Shown in pieces: positions 17,019 through 25,175 of a stretch of DNA of 64,000 bases (position 1 is its first letter; each line of letters opens with the position of its first letter). Below the pieces are notes generated by a model. That model had not been told where the DNA came from and ran no database searches. It saw nothing but the letters and a program-made list of their open reading frames with translations. The DNA comes from DATFVA01 sp963811905 (GTDB taxonomy: Bacteria > Bacteroidota > Ignavibacteria > Ignavibacteriales > Ignavibacteriaceae). A program made the translations under genes and the position numbers. The stretch covers positions 62,001-126,000 of the forward strand of contig CAWETK010000014.1 of assembly GCA_963811905.1 (NCBI GenBank). The letters run 5' to 3'.

Positions 17019-18149
17019 ATGCATAAATTTACCGGATTTTTGTATATTTTATTTTTCTTGCTGTTTACCCTCATTTTAAACAAGCCCGTTTTCTCTCAGG
17101 TTACCGATACTCTTTTTTATGATAGTTTCCAGGATATGTCTAACTGGACTCCGGTTGGTCCCCTGGGACAACAGAACTGGTCGGTTGTAAATTCCAATTA
17201 TGCCGGCGGGAATTCGGCTCCGGAGGTACATTTCACCTGGGAATATTTGTTTATCGGCGACTCCTACCTGCTTGCATCCCCTGTTTTTACAGGAATACAG
17301 GGACACAATATGGAACTGAGATTTAATTATCTGGAGGATTACTGGTCGAATATAGTGTACGTGGGAGTGGCTATAACCGGCGACGGCGGTAATTCTTATA
17401 CGTCAATATGGGAGCTGCAGGCAAGCGGGAATTCGGGCCCTGAGGAAGTCACGGTCGACTTTACCGGAATTGATAACATGCAGATCGCTCTTTATTATAC
17501 AGGAGACGCGAATGATATCGACTTCTGGTATGTGGATGATATTACGCTGATGGACCTTGATGCAGTCCCGGTGGAGCTTTCTTCTTTTACAGCTGCTGCG
17601 TTAAACGGGAACGTAATGCTTAACTGGACGACTGCAACGGAAACGAATAATAAGGGTTTTGAAATTCAGAGGGCAGGAAAAAAGAACAATGAGACGGAAT
17701 GGAAAAAGATAGGATTTGTAGATGGCGGCGGAACAACATCAAAACCAGTTTCGTACAATTTCAGCGATAATGATGTGAGCAGCGGACAATATAAATACCG
17801 CTTAAAACAGATTGATTTTAGCGGTTCATTTGAATATTCAAATGAAGTTGAAACAGAAGTAAGCACTCCCGCTGAATTTTCTTTGAAGCAGAATTATCCG
17901 AACCCTTTTAATCCCTCCACTAAAATCAGCTTCAGCTTACCGGTGAATTCAAGGGTAAGCCTGAACGTATTTAATGTACTTGGGCAGAAAGTAGCCTCGT
18001 TAATCAACGGAAATATTTCCGCCGGAGAAAAAGAGATTACTTTTGACGCCTCACGATTAACAAGCGGAATTTACTTTTACCGGTTGGATGCTGTCAGCGT
18101 AGAAGGGAAGAAATTTTCCTCGACGAAAAAGATGATACTAACAAAGTAA
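17019..18149 (+). CDS. Secreted protein with T9SS C-terminal sorting domain
   Basis: A 376-aa protein with signal peptide (to FSQ, residue 27), a jelly-roll-like region (about 28-185: 'YDSFQDMSNWTPVG...WYVDDITLMDL', as in MAM-like or carbohydrate-binding folds), the Ignavibacteria-type linker 'VPVELSSFTAAALNGNVMLNW.TATETNNKGFEIQR' (a fibronectin-like module) and a C-terminal Por sorting domain from about 290, with NYPNPFNPSTKISFSLP, 'VFNVLGQKV' and 'LTSGIYFYRL'. The sorting domain directs export through T9SS, whose porX and sprA genes are at the right end of the window. An AGGAGG ribosome site precedes it and a terminator follows. Its ligand or substrate is unknown; no catalytic residues were identified. 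Confidence 0.9.
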   Translation: MHKFTGFLYILFFLLFTLILNKPVFSQVTDTLFYDSFQDMSNWTPVGPLGQQNWSVVNSNYAGGNSAPEVHFTWEYLFIGDSYLLASPVFTGIQGHNMELRFNYLEDYWSNIVYVGVAITGDGGNSYTSIWELQASGNSGPEEVTVDFTGIDNMQIALYYTGDANDIDFWYVDDITLMDLDAVPVELSSFTAAALNGNVMLNWTTATETNNKGFEIQRAGKKNNETEWKKIGFVDGGGTTSKPVSYNFSDNDVSSGQYKYRLKQIDFSGSFEYSNEVETEVSTPAEFSLKQNYPNPFNPSTKISFSLPVNSRVSLNVFNVLGQKVASLINGNISAGEKEITFDASRLTSGIYFYRLDAVSVEGKKFSSTKKMILTK

Positions 18150-18168
18150 CCTCTATCAGCTCTTTCTT

Positions 18169-18196
18169 AAAGCCGGTTCAGCCGCCGGCTTTTTTT
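18169..18196 (+). terminator. Rho-independent terminator after the sorting-domain gene
   Basis: AAAGCCGG (18169-18176) pairs with CCGGCTTT (18185-18192) around an 8-base loop, followed by more T residues. It lies 20 bases after the stop. Confidence 0.85.
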
Positions 18197-18254
18197 ATCC
18201 TCACTTCGTCTAAACTTGTTATTTTCCAGATTTATTGAATAACTATTGAACAAT

Positions 18255-18393
18255 AAGCGAAAAAGGCGTTTCCCCGCTAGAGAAGCGCTGCTTTAACCTG
18301 GATAAGCGGGACAGCGGTTCGCTTTACACTTAGGGAAGCGAAACAGGCGTTTCGCTTTACATTCGGAGAAGCGAAACAGCGTTTCGCTTTACA
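18255..18393. repeat. REP-like palindromic repeat cluster, copy set 1
   Basis: At least four related units occur at 18255-18278, 18304-18328, 18336-18361 and 18369-18393. The two best have arms AAGCGAAAC and GTTTCGCTT around a short AG or AGG centre and end in TACA. Unit starts are 32-33 bases apart for the last three. The first unit is degenerate. The cluster fills the gap between a terminator and the next gene. A sister cluster with changed but still complementary arms lies at 21306-21361. Confidence 0.75.
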
Positions 18394-18449
18394 TGTTCAT
18401 CCCCTACCATATCACTTACGCTCCTTCATTTAATGCTTATCTTTAATAA

Positions 18450-20096
18450 ATGAAATCAATATGGAACAATACTGCATACCGCATTCTGATTATCATTACG
18501 GGTGTACTTCTTCTCTTATTCCTTGCCGTATTAATATTTTCAGATCCTATTCTGAACAGTCTTGTTAAGGACAAACTTTTAGCTAAAGCGAATGCTGGTA
18601 AAAATACAACCCTTCACATTGATGATATGAGCTATCATCTTTTTTCAAATTCAGTTGTAACATCAGGGATTAAGTTATCTTATAAAGATTCTTCTTCAGG
18701 AGGGACTTCAGTCTATGATGTTAAAATCCCTTCTTTCGAAATCTCCGGGATCAACTGGTTCAATATAATTTTCAGTTCCGGATTATCGCTTGGAACAGCT
18801 GTTATCAGCCGGCCGGTACTGCAGATTAAATCAGATCAAAGCAGGAAGTCACAAGGTGAGGAAAATAAACAGGGAAAAGAAAAGCAAAGGTACTCTCCCC
18901 TTTTCAATAAGTCGTTTATAAGCAGCCTTCCCTCAAGGATAAATCCGTTTAATCTGAGCAAGCTGGAAATCCGTTCAGGTAAGCTTTTCCGAATCTCTAA
19001 GACTGAGGATGAAACAACGAAAGATACAATCAGCAGTTTTAACCTGAGCATCAGCGGAATAAAATTAGATTCAACTGTGAGCGATAGTTCTCTTAAATAT
19101 ATAATAGCAGGAGATTTTGGTTTTGATGCTGAGAAAATAAAAAGATTATACGTAAGAGGAGGAAACGAAATTAAAATAGACTCAATTTATGTTTCCGGGG
19201 AGGATTCTCTGCTAAATATTAAAAACTTCTCCTATCAACCGTTTCTTTCAAGACAGGATTACTTTGCCAGGAAAAAATACAGAACGGACAGAAGAATTTT
19301 CAAATTTACGAACCTTGAGCTCAAACGTATCGACTTCAGCAGCGTTGTTCATAAAAGGATTTTTAATATATCTAAAGCAGCTGTAAATGATTTTTATATT
19401 GACATCCTTACGGATAAGCGTCTGCCGCTGAATCCTTCCTGCTGTCCAAAAATGCCGAATGAAATTTTACGTGATATGACATTCGGGCTGGATATAAAGA
19501 AGATCACGTTAACAAACGGAGAACTATATGTTAAATCATTGCAGGATAACAGCGACACTGCGGCTGTAATACCATTTACCGGGATACATGCGGAATTTTC
19601 TGATATAAGCAATCTTAAGGGGAGCGATACCGAAGCTAAGATAAATGCGGAGGCAAATATGTTTGATGCCGGGAGGCTAACCATGCATATGAAGATGAAC
19701 CTGATTTCCGCCAAGTTGAATTTCAGCAATTATGGTAAACTTGATTCGATGAATGTTGAAGCGATGAACCAGTGGCTGAAAATTGAGAACCTTGTAAGAC
19801 TGACAAATGGTCAGGTTTCGGAAATCAGCTACTCAACAGATACAGAGAACGGACTTGCTCTGGCAAAGGTTACTCCCGTATACCGCAACCTGAAAGTTGA
19901 GATGCTGACAAAAGAGAAAAACAAAAAAAGCATTAAAACCTTCCTGGCTAATGCTATAAAAATGAGAGATGCGAATCCTAAAGATGGGAAATTGAAAGTA
20001 GGCAGTCTCTACTATAAAAGAAAAAGTGACGACGCATTCCTGGACGTACTATGGGTGCCGCTTAGAGAAGCACTTGGTAAAGTTGCAGGATATTGA
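18450..20096 (+). CDS. AsmA-like / DUF748-like membrane-anchored protein
   Basis: A 548-aa protein with one N-terminal membrane helix (about 11-33) followed by a long, strand-rich extracytoplasmic domain. The opening (FSDPILNSLVKDKLLAKANA...TTLHIDDMSYHLFSNSVVTSGIKLSY, then VKIPSFEISGINWFNIIFSSGLSLGTAVISRPVLQI) is the usual start of AsmA/DUF748-type proteins, which form elongated grooves linked to lipid transport or outer membrane assembly. That family link is inferred from this pattern and general architecture only. The gene stands alone, 57 bases after the palindromic repeats, with no visible strong ribosome site. Confidence 0.6.
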   Translation: MKSIWNNTAYRILIIITGVLLLLFLAVLIFSDPILNSLVKDKLLAKANAGKNTTLHIDDMSYHLFSNSVVTSGIKLSYKDSSSGGTSVYDVKIPSFEISGINWFNIIFSSGLSLGTAVISRPVLQIKSDQSRKSQGEENKQGKEKQRYSPLFNKSFISSLPSRINPFNLSKLEIRSGKLFRISKTEDETTKDTISSFNLSISGIKLDSTVSDSSLKYIIAGDFGFDAEKIKRLYVRGGNEIKIDSIYVSGEDSLLNIKNFSYQPFLSRQDYFARKKYRTDRRIFKFTNLELKRIDFSSVVHKRIFNISKAAVNDFYIDILTDKRLPLNPSCCPKMPNEILRDMTFGLDIKKITLTNGELYVKSLQDNSDTAAVIPFTGIHAEFSDISNLKGSDTEAKINAEANMFDAGRLTMHMKMNLISAKLNFSNYGKLDSMNVEAMNQWLKIENLVRLTNGQVSEISYSTDTENGLALAKVTPVYRNLKVEMLTKEKNKKSIKTFLANAIKMRDANPKDGKLKVGSLYYKRKSDDAFLDVLWVPLREALGKVAGY

Positions 20097-20452
20097 TACC
20101 GGGCAGAGCTTAAGCGAAATGAACAGTATTCATAGGGATACGTATACCTGCCGAAATACATTGGAGTACTTTTCTTTCCGTACAAATTCAATATTAAGCT
20201 GACGTCTATAGCCTTAACATTCAGACAAACCTGACCGGATATGGAGGTTGAAAGACAGCAAGTCTGCGATCGATTTAAAACCTTTTCCTCTGCGGGCGTG
20301 CTCTTCCTACCTCCGTCTCTCAGTCTCTCCCTCCCTCCCCAACTCAGTCTCTTTTAACAGACAAAATCCTATTCCATGGACTTCTGGTCTCAGACCTCTG
20401 ATCTCCACTCTCTCCGTCTCTCAGTCCTTAAGTCTCTCAGTCTCCGTCTCCA
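20097..20452. other. Intergenic region between converging genes
   Basis: A 356-base gap between the AsmA-like gene (+) and the 150-aa secreted protein (-). The first 180 bases show nothing clear; the rest is a C/T-only-rich repeat tract described separately. No credible gene: the readable frame across the tract is only a translation of the low-complexity repeat. Confidence 0.6.
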
Positions 20453-20465
20453 CTACCCTTCCTTC
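20281..20465. repeat. Polypyrimidine intergenic repeat, copy A
   Basis: A strand-asymmetric tract made almost only of C and T, with repeated words TCTCAGTCTC (several times), CTCTGATCTCC and TCCGTCTC. Related tracts lie at about 32700-32780 and 47573-47712, so this is a dispersed family and not a single accident. It reaches into the 3' end of the converging gene at 20453. Confidence 0.6.
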
Positions 20466-20905
20466 CTGTGAGCAGAAACAGAAATTTCATACTTATTAGT
20501 CGTGCTGTTTAATCCGCAGCGTACAGTGCAGGTTACACCGGGCTTATCTGATTGAAATTCACCGGAGGATAAAGTATCAACAGCAAATCCTTTACTTACC
20601 ATATCTGCAATGTATCCGTTAAGGGCTGCCTGCCAGCTTTTCTGAGTTTCGTACAGCTGACTTGCTTCAGCCTGGAAAATACCTTTTTCATCGGCAACAA
20701 ATGATTTGCTGGAAACCAATGATTTATAAAACATCATCACCATTGATTTATTTGAATCATCTGTATAAACAGGTTTGCCTAAAAAGTTAATCAGATCTGC
20801 ACGGCTTTTACCGATATAATTCTGCATATCAAGCTGTGAGAAAATTTCGGATGGAAATGCGAGTAATCCGAGAACTATCTGAAGAACCAGAAAGTATTTT
20901 TTCAT
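20453..20905 (-). CDS. Secreted hypothetical protein, 150 aa
   Basis: It has a signal peptide (residues 1-23, ending IFSQ) and an excellent ribosome site (GGGGAGGAAACC before the ATG). The mature part contains NYIGKSRADLINFLGKPVYTDDS.KSMVMMFY, which recalls small periplasmic SmpA/BamE-like lipoprotein motifs ('iG.s...v...lG.P'), though without a lipobox Cys; this is a suggestion, not an identification. Two Cys occur in the C-terminal half (TCTVRCG). It is the last gene of a three-gene minus-strand unit, 26 bases after the 37-aa membrane peptide. Confidence 0.75.
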   Translation of the reverse strand: MKKYFLVLQIVLGLLAFPSEIFSQLDMQNYIGKSRADLINFLGKPVYTDDSNKSMVMMFYKSLVSSKSFVADEKGIFQAEASQLYETQKSWQAALNGYIADMVSKGFAVDTLSSGEFQSDKPGVTCTVRCGLNSTTNKYEISVSAHRKEG

Positions 20906-20931
20906 TTGGTTTCCTCCCCAAATAATTTCAA

Positions 20932-21045
20932 CTACGTAAGCAAATATATAATGTATCCGATTAAAAGGGGAATCAGAAGCATAATTATTCCCTCAATAAT
21001 GGATTTAAATCCTGATTTCGTGTCTTCATTTGATGCCTTTTTCAT
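20932..21045 (-). CDS. Small membrane protein, 37 aa
   Basis: A 37-codon gene: a short polar start (MKKASNEDTKSGFKS) and a single hydrophobic helix (IIEGIIMLLIPLLIGYIIYLL). A very good Shine-Dalgarno (GAGGAGG) lies 8-10 bases before its ATG, inside the 3' end of the preceding 51-aa gene, whose last 20 bases it overlaps in another frame. The ribosome site and overlap argue that it is translated. Family unknown; its shape is like the tiny accessory subunits of transporters or oxidases, but no such large partner is adjacent. Confidence 0.65.
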   Translation of the reverse strand: MKKASNEDTKSGFKSIIEGIIMLLIPLLIGYIIYLLT

Positions 21046-21181
21046 AATTATTATCCTCCTCGGAATTTTTAAATTTGTTTTCTTTTCTTTCCGAAGCGAA
21101 CACCCTTACAAAGCAGAAAACTGTGAGGTAAATTATTATTCCCCAGGCACCTATTAAAAATATCCAGCCGCTAAGTTCCAT
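21026..21181 (-). CDS. Small membrane protein, 51 aa
   Basis: A 51-codon gene starting MELSGWIFLIGAWGIIIYLTVFCFVRVFA, that is one membrane helix right at the N-terminus, followed by a charged cytoplasmic tail (SERKENKFKNSEEDNNYEKGIK). An AAGGA site precedes the ATG. The topology resembles small subunits such as MetS/CcoS-like single-helix proteins, but no sequence family is recognised. It overlaps the 37-aa gene downstream; together with the 150-aa secreted protein they form a compact operon. Confidence 0.65.
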   Translation of the reverse strand: MELSGWIFLIGAWGIIIYLTVFCFVRVFASERKENKFKNSEEDNNYEKGIK

Positions 21182-21305
21182 CGTTTTTCCTTAAAGGTTA
21201 GTGAATTAAAAAACCTTAGCTATATTGATTCTTTTCGTGATGCTTTTGCATCGGTATTTTTCTTTCGTTAACCGGTTTCTATTAATTTATGTTTATTGCG
21301 TTTTT

Positions 21306-21361
21306 GAGCGAATCAGCGATTCGCTTTACAAATCCTGAGCGAATCAGCGATTCGCTTTACA
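21306..21361. repeat. REP-like palindromic repeat cluster, copy set 2
   Basis: Two identical 25-base units (21306-21330 and 21337-21361), 31 bases apart, with arms GAGCGAATC and GATTCGCT around a short AGC centre, and the tail TTTACA. The layout matches the cluster at 18255-18393, but the inner arm base pair is changed on both sides (GCGAAAC/GTTTCGC there, GCGAATC/GATTCGC here), so pairing is kept. It lies in the gap between the 51-aa gene and the 124-aa gene. Confidence 0.8.
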
Positions 21362-21450
21362 GTTAGCGCAGTCAGTCTCACATTTTTGCACTCTGAAAAA
21401 TGTCTGTCCGCAACAGATTATTATTTTTATTAAATGATGAGTGTTAAATA

Positions 21451-21825
21451 TTATATAGAGTATGGAGGAGGACGCGGGTGGTCGATAGAGAGAAGGATTT
21501 CGAAAATTGCCGGAATATCTTCGGGGACGATGAAATGATAATTGCCTGATGGCCGTAAGCAGTTTAATCCCGCAGTTCCAGTGTAATTAAGAGAATACCA
21601 AAACCTCGATTCAGTGTCACCGGAATTCCTGAGTTTTTTGTTCTCTTCAATTCCATTAAAGAATGAGCTGATAACCTGCGAGTTCAGAAGATATGATTCA
21701 TCCTGTTCTGCAAAACGGTAACTTACCTGCTGCATTAAAAGAAAGGACGAGAACGACCATGCAGCAAAGTAGCTGAAAAAGAGTATTCTGCCTATCCGGA
21801 CTAATATTTTATTTGTATTGTTCAA
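21451..21825 (-). CDS. Hypothetical membrane-anchored protein with PPP tail, 124 aa
   Basis: It starts at a TTG with an in-frame stop four codons upstream, so the start is forced but has no clear ribosome site. A hydrophobic helix lies at about 12-33 (GRILFFSYFAAWSFSSFLLM), followed by a polar domain and a terminal segment IDHPRPPPYSI. The PPP-containing end is shared in kind with the 180-aa protein at 24493 and the 178-aa protein at 39080. It lies downstream of a TonB receptor on the same strand. Function unknown. Confidence 0.5.
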   Translation of the reverse strand: MNNTNKILVRIGRILFFSYFAAWSFSSFLLMQQVSYRFAEQDESYLLNSQVISSFFNGIEENKKLRNSGDTESRFWYSLNYTGTAGLNCLRPSGNYHFIVPEDIPAIFEILLSIDHPRPPPYSI

Positions 21826-22007
21826 GCAAAAGAATTAAGATTTGTTTAAACATATTGAGGAATCTGATGATAATCAATGGAGAGTATTTCACTATCAGCC
21901 TAAAGGTATGTTGCCTGAAAACTGCACTAACCCTCGTCAAAAGACTGTAAGACAGACAGGTTCCAGGTATGAATATCAGGTAATTTTATGATGATAATTT
22001 CAACAGT

Positions 22008-22024
22008 ACTGACAAAATGTCAGT
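22008..22024. promoter_or_regulatory. Operator-like palindrome ACTGACA-AAA-TGTCAGT
   Basis: A perfect 7-bp inverted repeat with a 3-base centre. The same outer arms, ACTGAC and GTCAGT, with the same 5-base spacing recur at 55576-55592 in front of the heat shock genes. It lies 183 bases upstream of the minus-strand 124-aa gene. The binding protein is unknown. Confidence 0.5.
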
Positions 22025-22147
22025 TGCCGTGGTTATGCCGTATTTATCTCGGGGAAGTCCCGTATTAGTCCCGTATTTGAACTCAAAATGAGACAGCTTG
22101 AAAACAGCGAAAATATGCAATTTTCGGCTGTTGAATAATATTACATA

Positions 22148-22160
22148 TGACAAAATGTCA
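22148..22160. promoter_or_regulatory. Operator-like palindrome TGACA-AAA-TGTCA
   Basis: The core of the 22008 palindrome repeated exactly (TGACAAAATGTCA) 140 bases away, without the outer AC/GT arms. Two such sites in one gap suggest cooperative binding of a dimeric regulator. Confidence 0.45.
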
Positions 22161-22226
22161 AACTATATTCAGTCTGAATAAGCCAAACCTGAAGCAGGCA
22201 CCATCTAACATTTTCTTACAAGAAAA

Positions 22227-22250
22227 TGCCGCCGACCTGAGCTGGCGGCA
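22227..22250 (-). terminator. Terminator of the TonB receptor gene
   Basis: On the minus strand TGCCGCC and GGCGGCA pair (7 bp) around a 10-base loop, followed by TTTTCTT. It is 88 bases downstream of the receptor stop codon. Confidence 0.7.
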
Positions 22251-22337
22251 AATTCTGTTTTAAAGCTGGATCTTCCTATAAAAATTCTATCCATCTTGGC
22301 TGTTTAGAACTTCATAAATGAAGTTACTACGAAGTTC

Positions 22338-24440
22338 CTACAAGCCGAACCTGAGTGAACCGAAGAACTCTCTTCCTGCACCCGGCTGGTATGCATTACC
22401 GCCCGGATCAGGTTCGGTGAAGGCAACATACTTCTGATCACCGAGATTCCGGCCCTGCAGGATTATCTGAGCATTCAGGCCATCAAGTTTAATGTCGTAG
22501 CCGATCCTTGCCCCGATGAGCGTATAGCCGGCGGCTGCTTCACTTTCAACATTTGCACCGTCAATGTAGGTCTTACTCTGGGTTTCTGCATTGATACCTA
22601 CAAAGAAATTATAAGGCATATGATACTCAGCATCGATGTACAACTGGTGCTGGGGAGAATTAGGAAGTAAACTTCCGTCTTCGATATATTTAATAATTGC
22701 AGGGTCATCCATCATTATGCGGATAGGCGTGCTGTTTGTGTATTTGAAATGGGAGTATGTATAAGCAGCCTGAATTATGAATTCAGTGATCGGAGTATAC
22801 TTTGTATAAAATTCCAATCCTATCCTCTCACTTGAACCGACATTGCGGTAAAATGTCTCCTGATCGCGCTGCGGATCTGTTATACGGTAACGGTCAAAAT
22901 CGTTTTCGGTAAGTAAGTAGAACCCGGTTATATCATAATACAGTGAATTAGCTATGTAGCCTCTGCTCCCTAATTCATAGTCATTCGAAGTTGCCGGTAC
23001 AAGGTGAGTATTAAATCCGCCGAAGTTATCCGGATTCTGGGCAAGCTCTTCTGTTGCCGGAGGCAGGAATCCCTGTCCCCAGTCGGCATATAAATTAACT
23101 TCCTCCATCAGCGAGTAGCATATCCCGGCTTTAGCAGTAGTCTTTGAAAAATCTGCTGTTCCTGATGCATCATAATTAACTTTCAGAAGATCGTTCAGTT
23201 CGTTGTGTATTTTATCGTAACGCAGGCTCAGGAATATATTTGTTTTTTCACCTAGAAATATATTATCGAAGAGGAAAAGACCCAGACCGCGCTGGTTTAT
23301 TTCTTCGGTTGATAATATCTCTGTACCCGGCATGGCATAATTATTGGCAACCCTGTGTTCATTTATCTTCTGCCATTGTAAATCGGTTCCTGCACTGACT
23401 TTATTCCTGAAGAAATCATCTTTTTCACCGTAGCCGAATGCATATTGAATCGATGCTCCCGGTGTAAGGTATGTTCTGTAATTAAAAGTATGATTATTAG
23501 CTTCAGTAAAGAGAGTCCGTTTGTTATACACATTAAATTGTACTTCGTGCTGATCCATGATCATTAAACCGGTTAAACCTGCCGTGCTTCTTTCAGTCTG
23601 CAGGTACTCATTAAACGGTACTGCATCCGGATTAGCCTGTTTCGGGTCTTCATTATACTGCTGAAGGTTAATGCCTTCGGGATTTTCATGATAGAAATTT
23701 ACATACTCAAAAATAGGCGTCAGCTTGATATTGCTGTTCGGAATATAAGACGCTTTTGCATAAACGTTATTACCCCAGAAATGAGTATGTACGCGGTATC
23801 CGTCGCCCATTGTCCTGCCGAATGATATGCGGTAGTCAATATCCCTTGCGCGTCCGCCGAACTGACCGTATCCTTTCCAGAAATTATTGGATCCGTAAAT
23901 TCCGCCTGCTTCACCAAAAAGCGGAGTGTTGGGAGAATTTTTACTAATGACATTTACAATACCGCCTGAAGCACTGCCGCCATAGAGAGAAGCGGCAGGA
24001 CCTCTCATTACTTCAATACGTGAAATGTTAGTCATATCTATATCAAAAAAATCAGGAGCAAATCCTGTAGGGTCGTTTATAGGAAGTTCATCCATGAGTA
24101 TTTTTATTCCCCTTATACCTCTTTCTGTAAGGATCCCGATCCCACGGATAGAAAGATGGAGCCTGTTGCCGTTTGCCTGGTTATCAATTTTGACGCCGGG
24201 AACCAGTTTGAGTCCTTCATCAATCGAAACAAATCTCGGGACTGTATTCAGAAAATCCTGACCGACGACACTTGTTGCAGAAGTAATCTGTCTGAGAGAA
24301 ACATTCAGCCTCGGGGCAGTTACAACAACATCCTGCGGAAGCTGATATTTAATAGAGTCTGAATTAGTGCTGTTTTCCTGTGCGCAGCTGATTGATACAC
24401 AGATAAACATTACTATAATAAAAAGTAATAGTCTTTTCAT
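22338..24440 (-). CDS. TonB-dependent outer membrane receptor (FecA/siderophore-like)
   Basis: A 700-aa protein: signal peptide (to SCAQ, residue 21), TonB-box-like QDVVVTAPR soon after, a plug domain (LRQITSATSVVGQDFLNTVP, IDEGLKLVPGVKID, LSIRGIG, IKILMDELPINDP, 'ISRIEVMRGPAASLYGGSASGGIVNVIS') and a beta-barrel ending in FFGSLRFGL with a terminal aromatic-type residue pattern. Such receptors take up siderophores, metals or other large solutes with TonB/ExbB energy; the substrate cannot be told from sequence. The 180-aa small protein lies 52 bases upstream on the same strand, the same arrangement as at 39080-42112. A terminator follows. Confidence 0.93.
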   Translation of the reverse strand: MKRLLLFIIVMFICVSISCAQENSTNSDSIKYQLPQDVVVTAPRLNVSLRQITSATSVVGQDFLNTVPRFVSIDEGLKLVPGVKIDNQANGNRLHLSIRGIGILTERGIRGIKILMDELPINDPTGFAPDFFDIDMTNISRIEVMRGPAASLYGGSASGGIVNVISKNSPNTPLFGEAGGIYGSNNFWKGYGQFGGRARDIDYRISFGRTMGDGYRVHTHFWGNNVYAKASYIPNSNIKLTPIFEYVNFYHENPEGINLQQYNEDPKQANPDAVPFNEYLQTERSTAGLTGLMIMDQHEVQFNVYNKRTLFTEANNHTFNYRTYLTPGASIQYAFGYGEKDDFFRNKVSAGTDLQWQKINEHRVANNYAMPGTEILSTEEINQRGLGLFLFDNIFLGEKTNIFLSLRYDKIHNELNDLLKVNYDASGTADFSKTTAKAGICYSLMEEVNLYADWGQGFLPPATEELAQNPDNFGGFNTHLVPATSNDYELGSRGYIANSLYYDITGFYLLTENDFDRYRITDPQRDQETFYRNVGSSERIGLEFYTKYTPITEFIIQAAYTYSHFKYTNSTPIRIMMDDPAIIKYIEDGSLLPNSPQHQLYIDAEYHMPYNFFVGINAETQSKTYIDGANVESEAAAGYTLIGARIGYDIKLDGLNAQIILQGRNLGDQKYVAFTEPDPGGNAYQPGAGREFFGSLRFGL

Positions 24441-24492
24441 TTTACTACCTGAATGAATTTATTAATAGAATTATGTAATTAGAGGTGAATAA

Positions 24493-25035
24493 TCAGGCAG
24501 TCTTCGGCGGAGGGGTGGGAATGTCAGCCCGGAAAGGAATCACATTCGTATTATTATTCGATGAATATTCCTGCTTACCGTCCGGCTGGTTAAATAGAAA
24601 AGGGGTTAAGCACAGGGCCTGTGAAATAAGATTAAGTAAACTTGTTTTATATTTAGAATTGTTGAGCTTTCCGCCTGCGAGGGCGTTGACTTCATCATTA
24701 AAGGATTTAACAATTTTTTGTTCCGCGGTATCGTTCAGGCAGTACAGAACTGCAAAGGAGCCGTCATCCTCCTCCTTTATTCTAATAATATCATAAAGCA
24801 TCCCGCCGTATTCAAACTCAGAATTATCTTTCCAGGTAAACCCATCGGAATTGATATATAGCTTTTCCTTATGGATCCTAAACTTCACAGAATTATTTGC
24901 TCCGTAATCACCTTTCTGTATAGCAATAGACATTTTGTACTTTGCCGAATATTGTGCCTGGTAAAGGATAATAAGGAACCCACCGGAATTGATGAGAAGA
25001 AGAAGAATTAACGATATGGAAATGCACTTTTTCAA
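24493..25035 (-). CDS. TonB-receptor-linked small membrane-anchored protein, 180 aa
   Basis: It has an N-terminal hydrophobic helix (about 5-26), then a soluble part with 'KLYINSDGFTWKDNSEFEYGGMLYDIIRIKEEDDGSFAVLYCLNDTAEQKIV' and a Pro-rich end IPTPPPKTA. The 178-aa protein at 39080 shows the same series: 'W.D..EF....kM.DIIkIe...DsvyLfCLyD..Et', a similar length and the ending LVLTPPPRT. Both are encoded directly upstream of a TonB receptor. I know of similar uncharacterised proteins in Bacteroidota, but no function. Its single-helix anchor and outside domain suggest an envelope role beside the receptor. Confidence 0.7.
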   Translation of the reverse strand: MKKCISISLILLLLINSGGFLIILYQAQYSAKYKMSIAIQKGDYGANNSVKFRIHKEKLYINSDGFTWKDNSEFEYGGMLYDIIRIKEEDDGSFAVLYCLNDTAEQKIVKSFNDEVNALAGGKLNNSKYKTSLLNLISQALCLTPFLFNQPDGKQEYSSNNNTNVIPFRADIPTPPPKTA

Positions 25036-25175
25036 AATTATTCTTATTTGTGCATAACAAAGATAAATAAAGATAACTATTAATACAGAAAATACTTATT
25101 CGGCTATCCTATTTATATAAAAAAATTTATGTTTGGGATGTAAATAATTCTTTCTGAATATTTCTGGTAAATATT

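Larger units (their letters stand above)
21826..22337. other. Intergenic region with palindromes and a possible gene fragment
   Basis: A 512-base gap. On the plus strand, 21838-21991 reads for about 50 codons (DLFKHIEESDDNQWRVFHYQ...ending YEYQVIL, then TGA) without a start codon, directly after a stop; it looks protein-like and may be a gene remnant. Two TGAC-N5-GTCA palindromes follow (22008 and 22148), with three nearby CCCGTATT-like words around 22050-22080. Near the receptor gene end lie a perfect 9-bp inverted repeat (CATTTTCTT/AAGAAAATG, 22209-22228) and a terminator. Confidence 0.5.

Noticed and set aside
20248..20499. A plus-strand frame through the C/T-rich tract
   Set aside because: The translation is only the Ser/Leu-rich reading of the low-complexity repeat, and it overlaps a real minus-strand gene.
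18255..21361. Possible CRISPR array
   Set aside because: The repeats are full palindromes of about 25 bases spaced by only 6-8 bases, there are no unique spacers of proper length and no cas genes.
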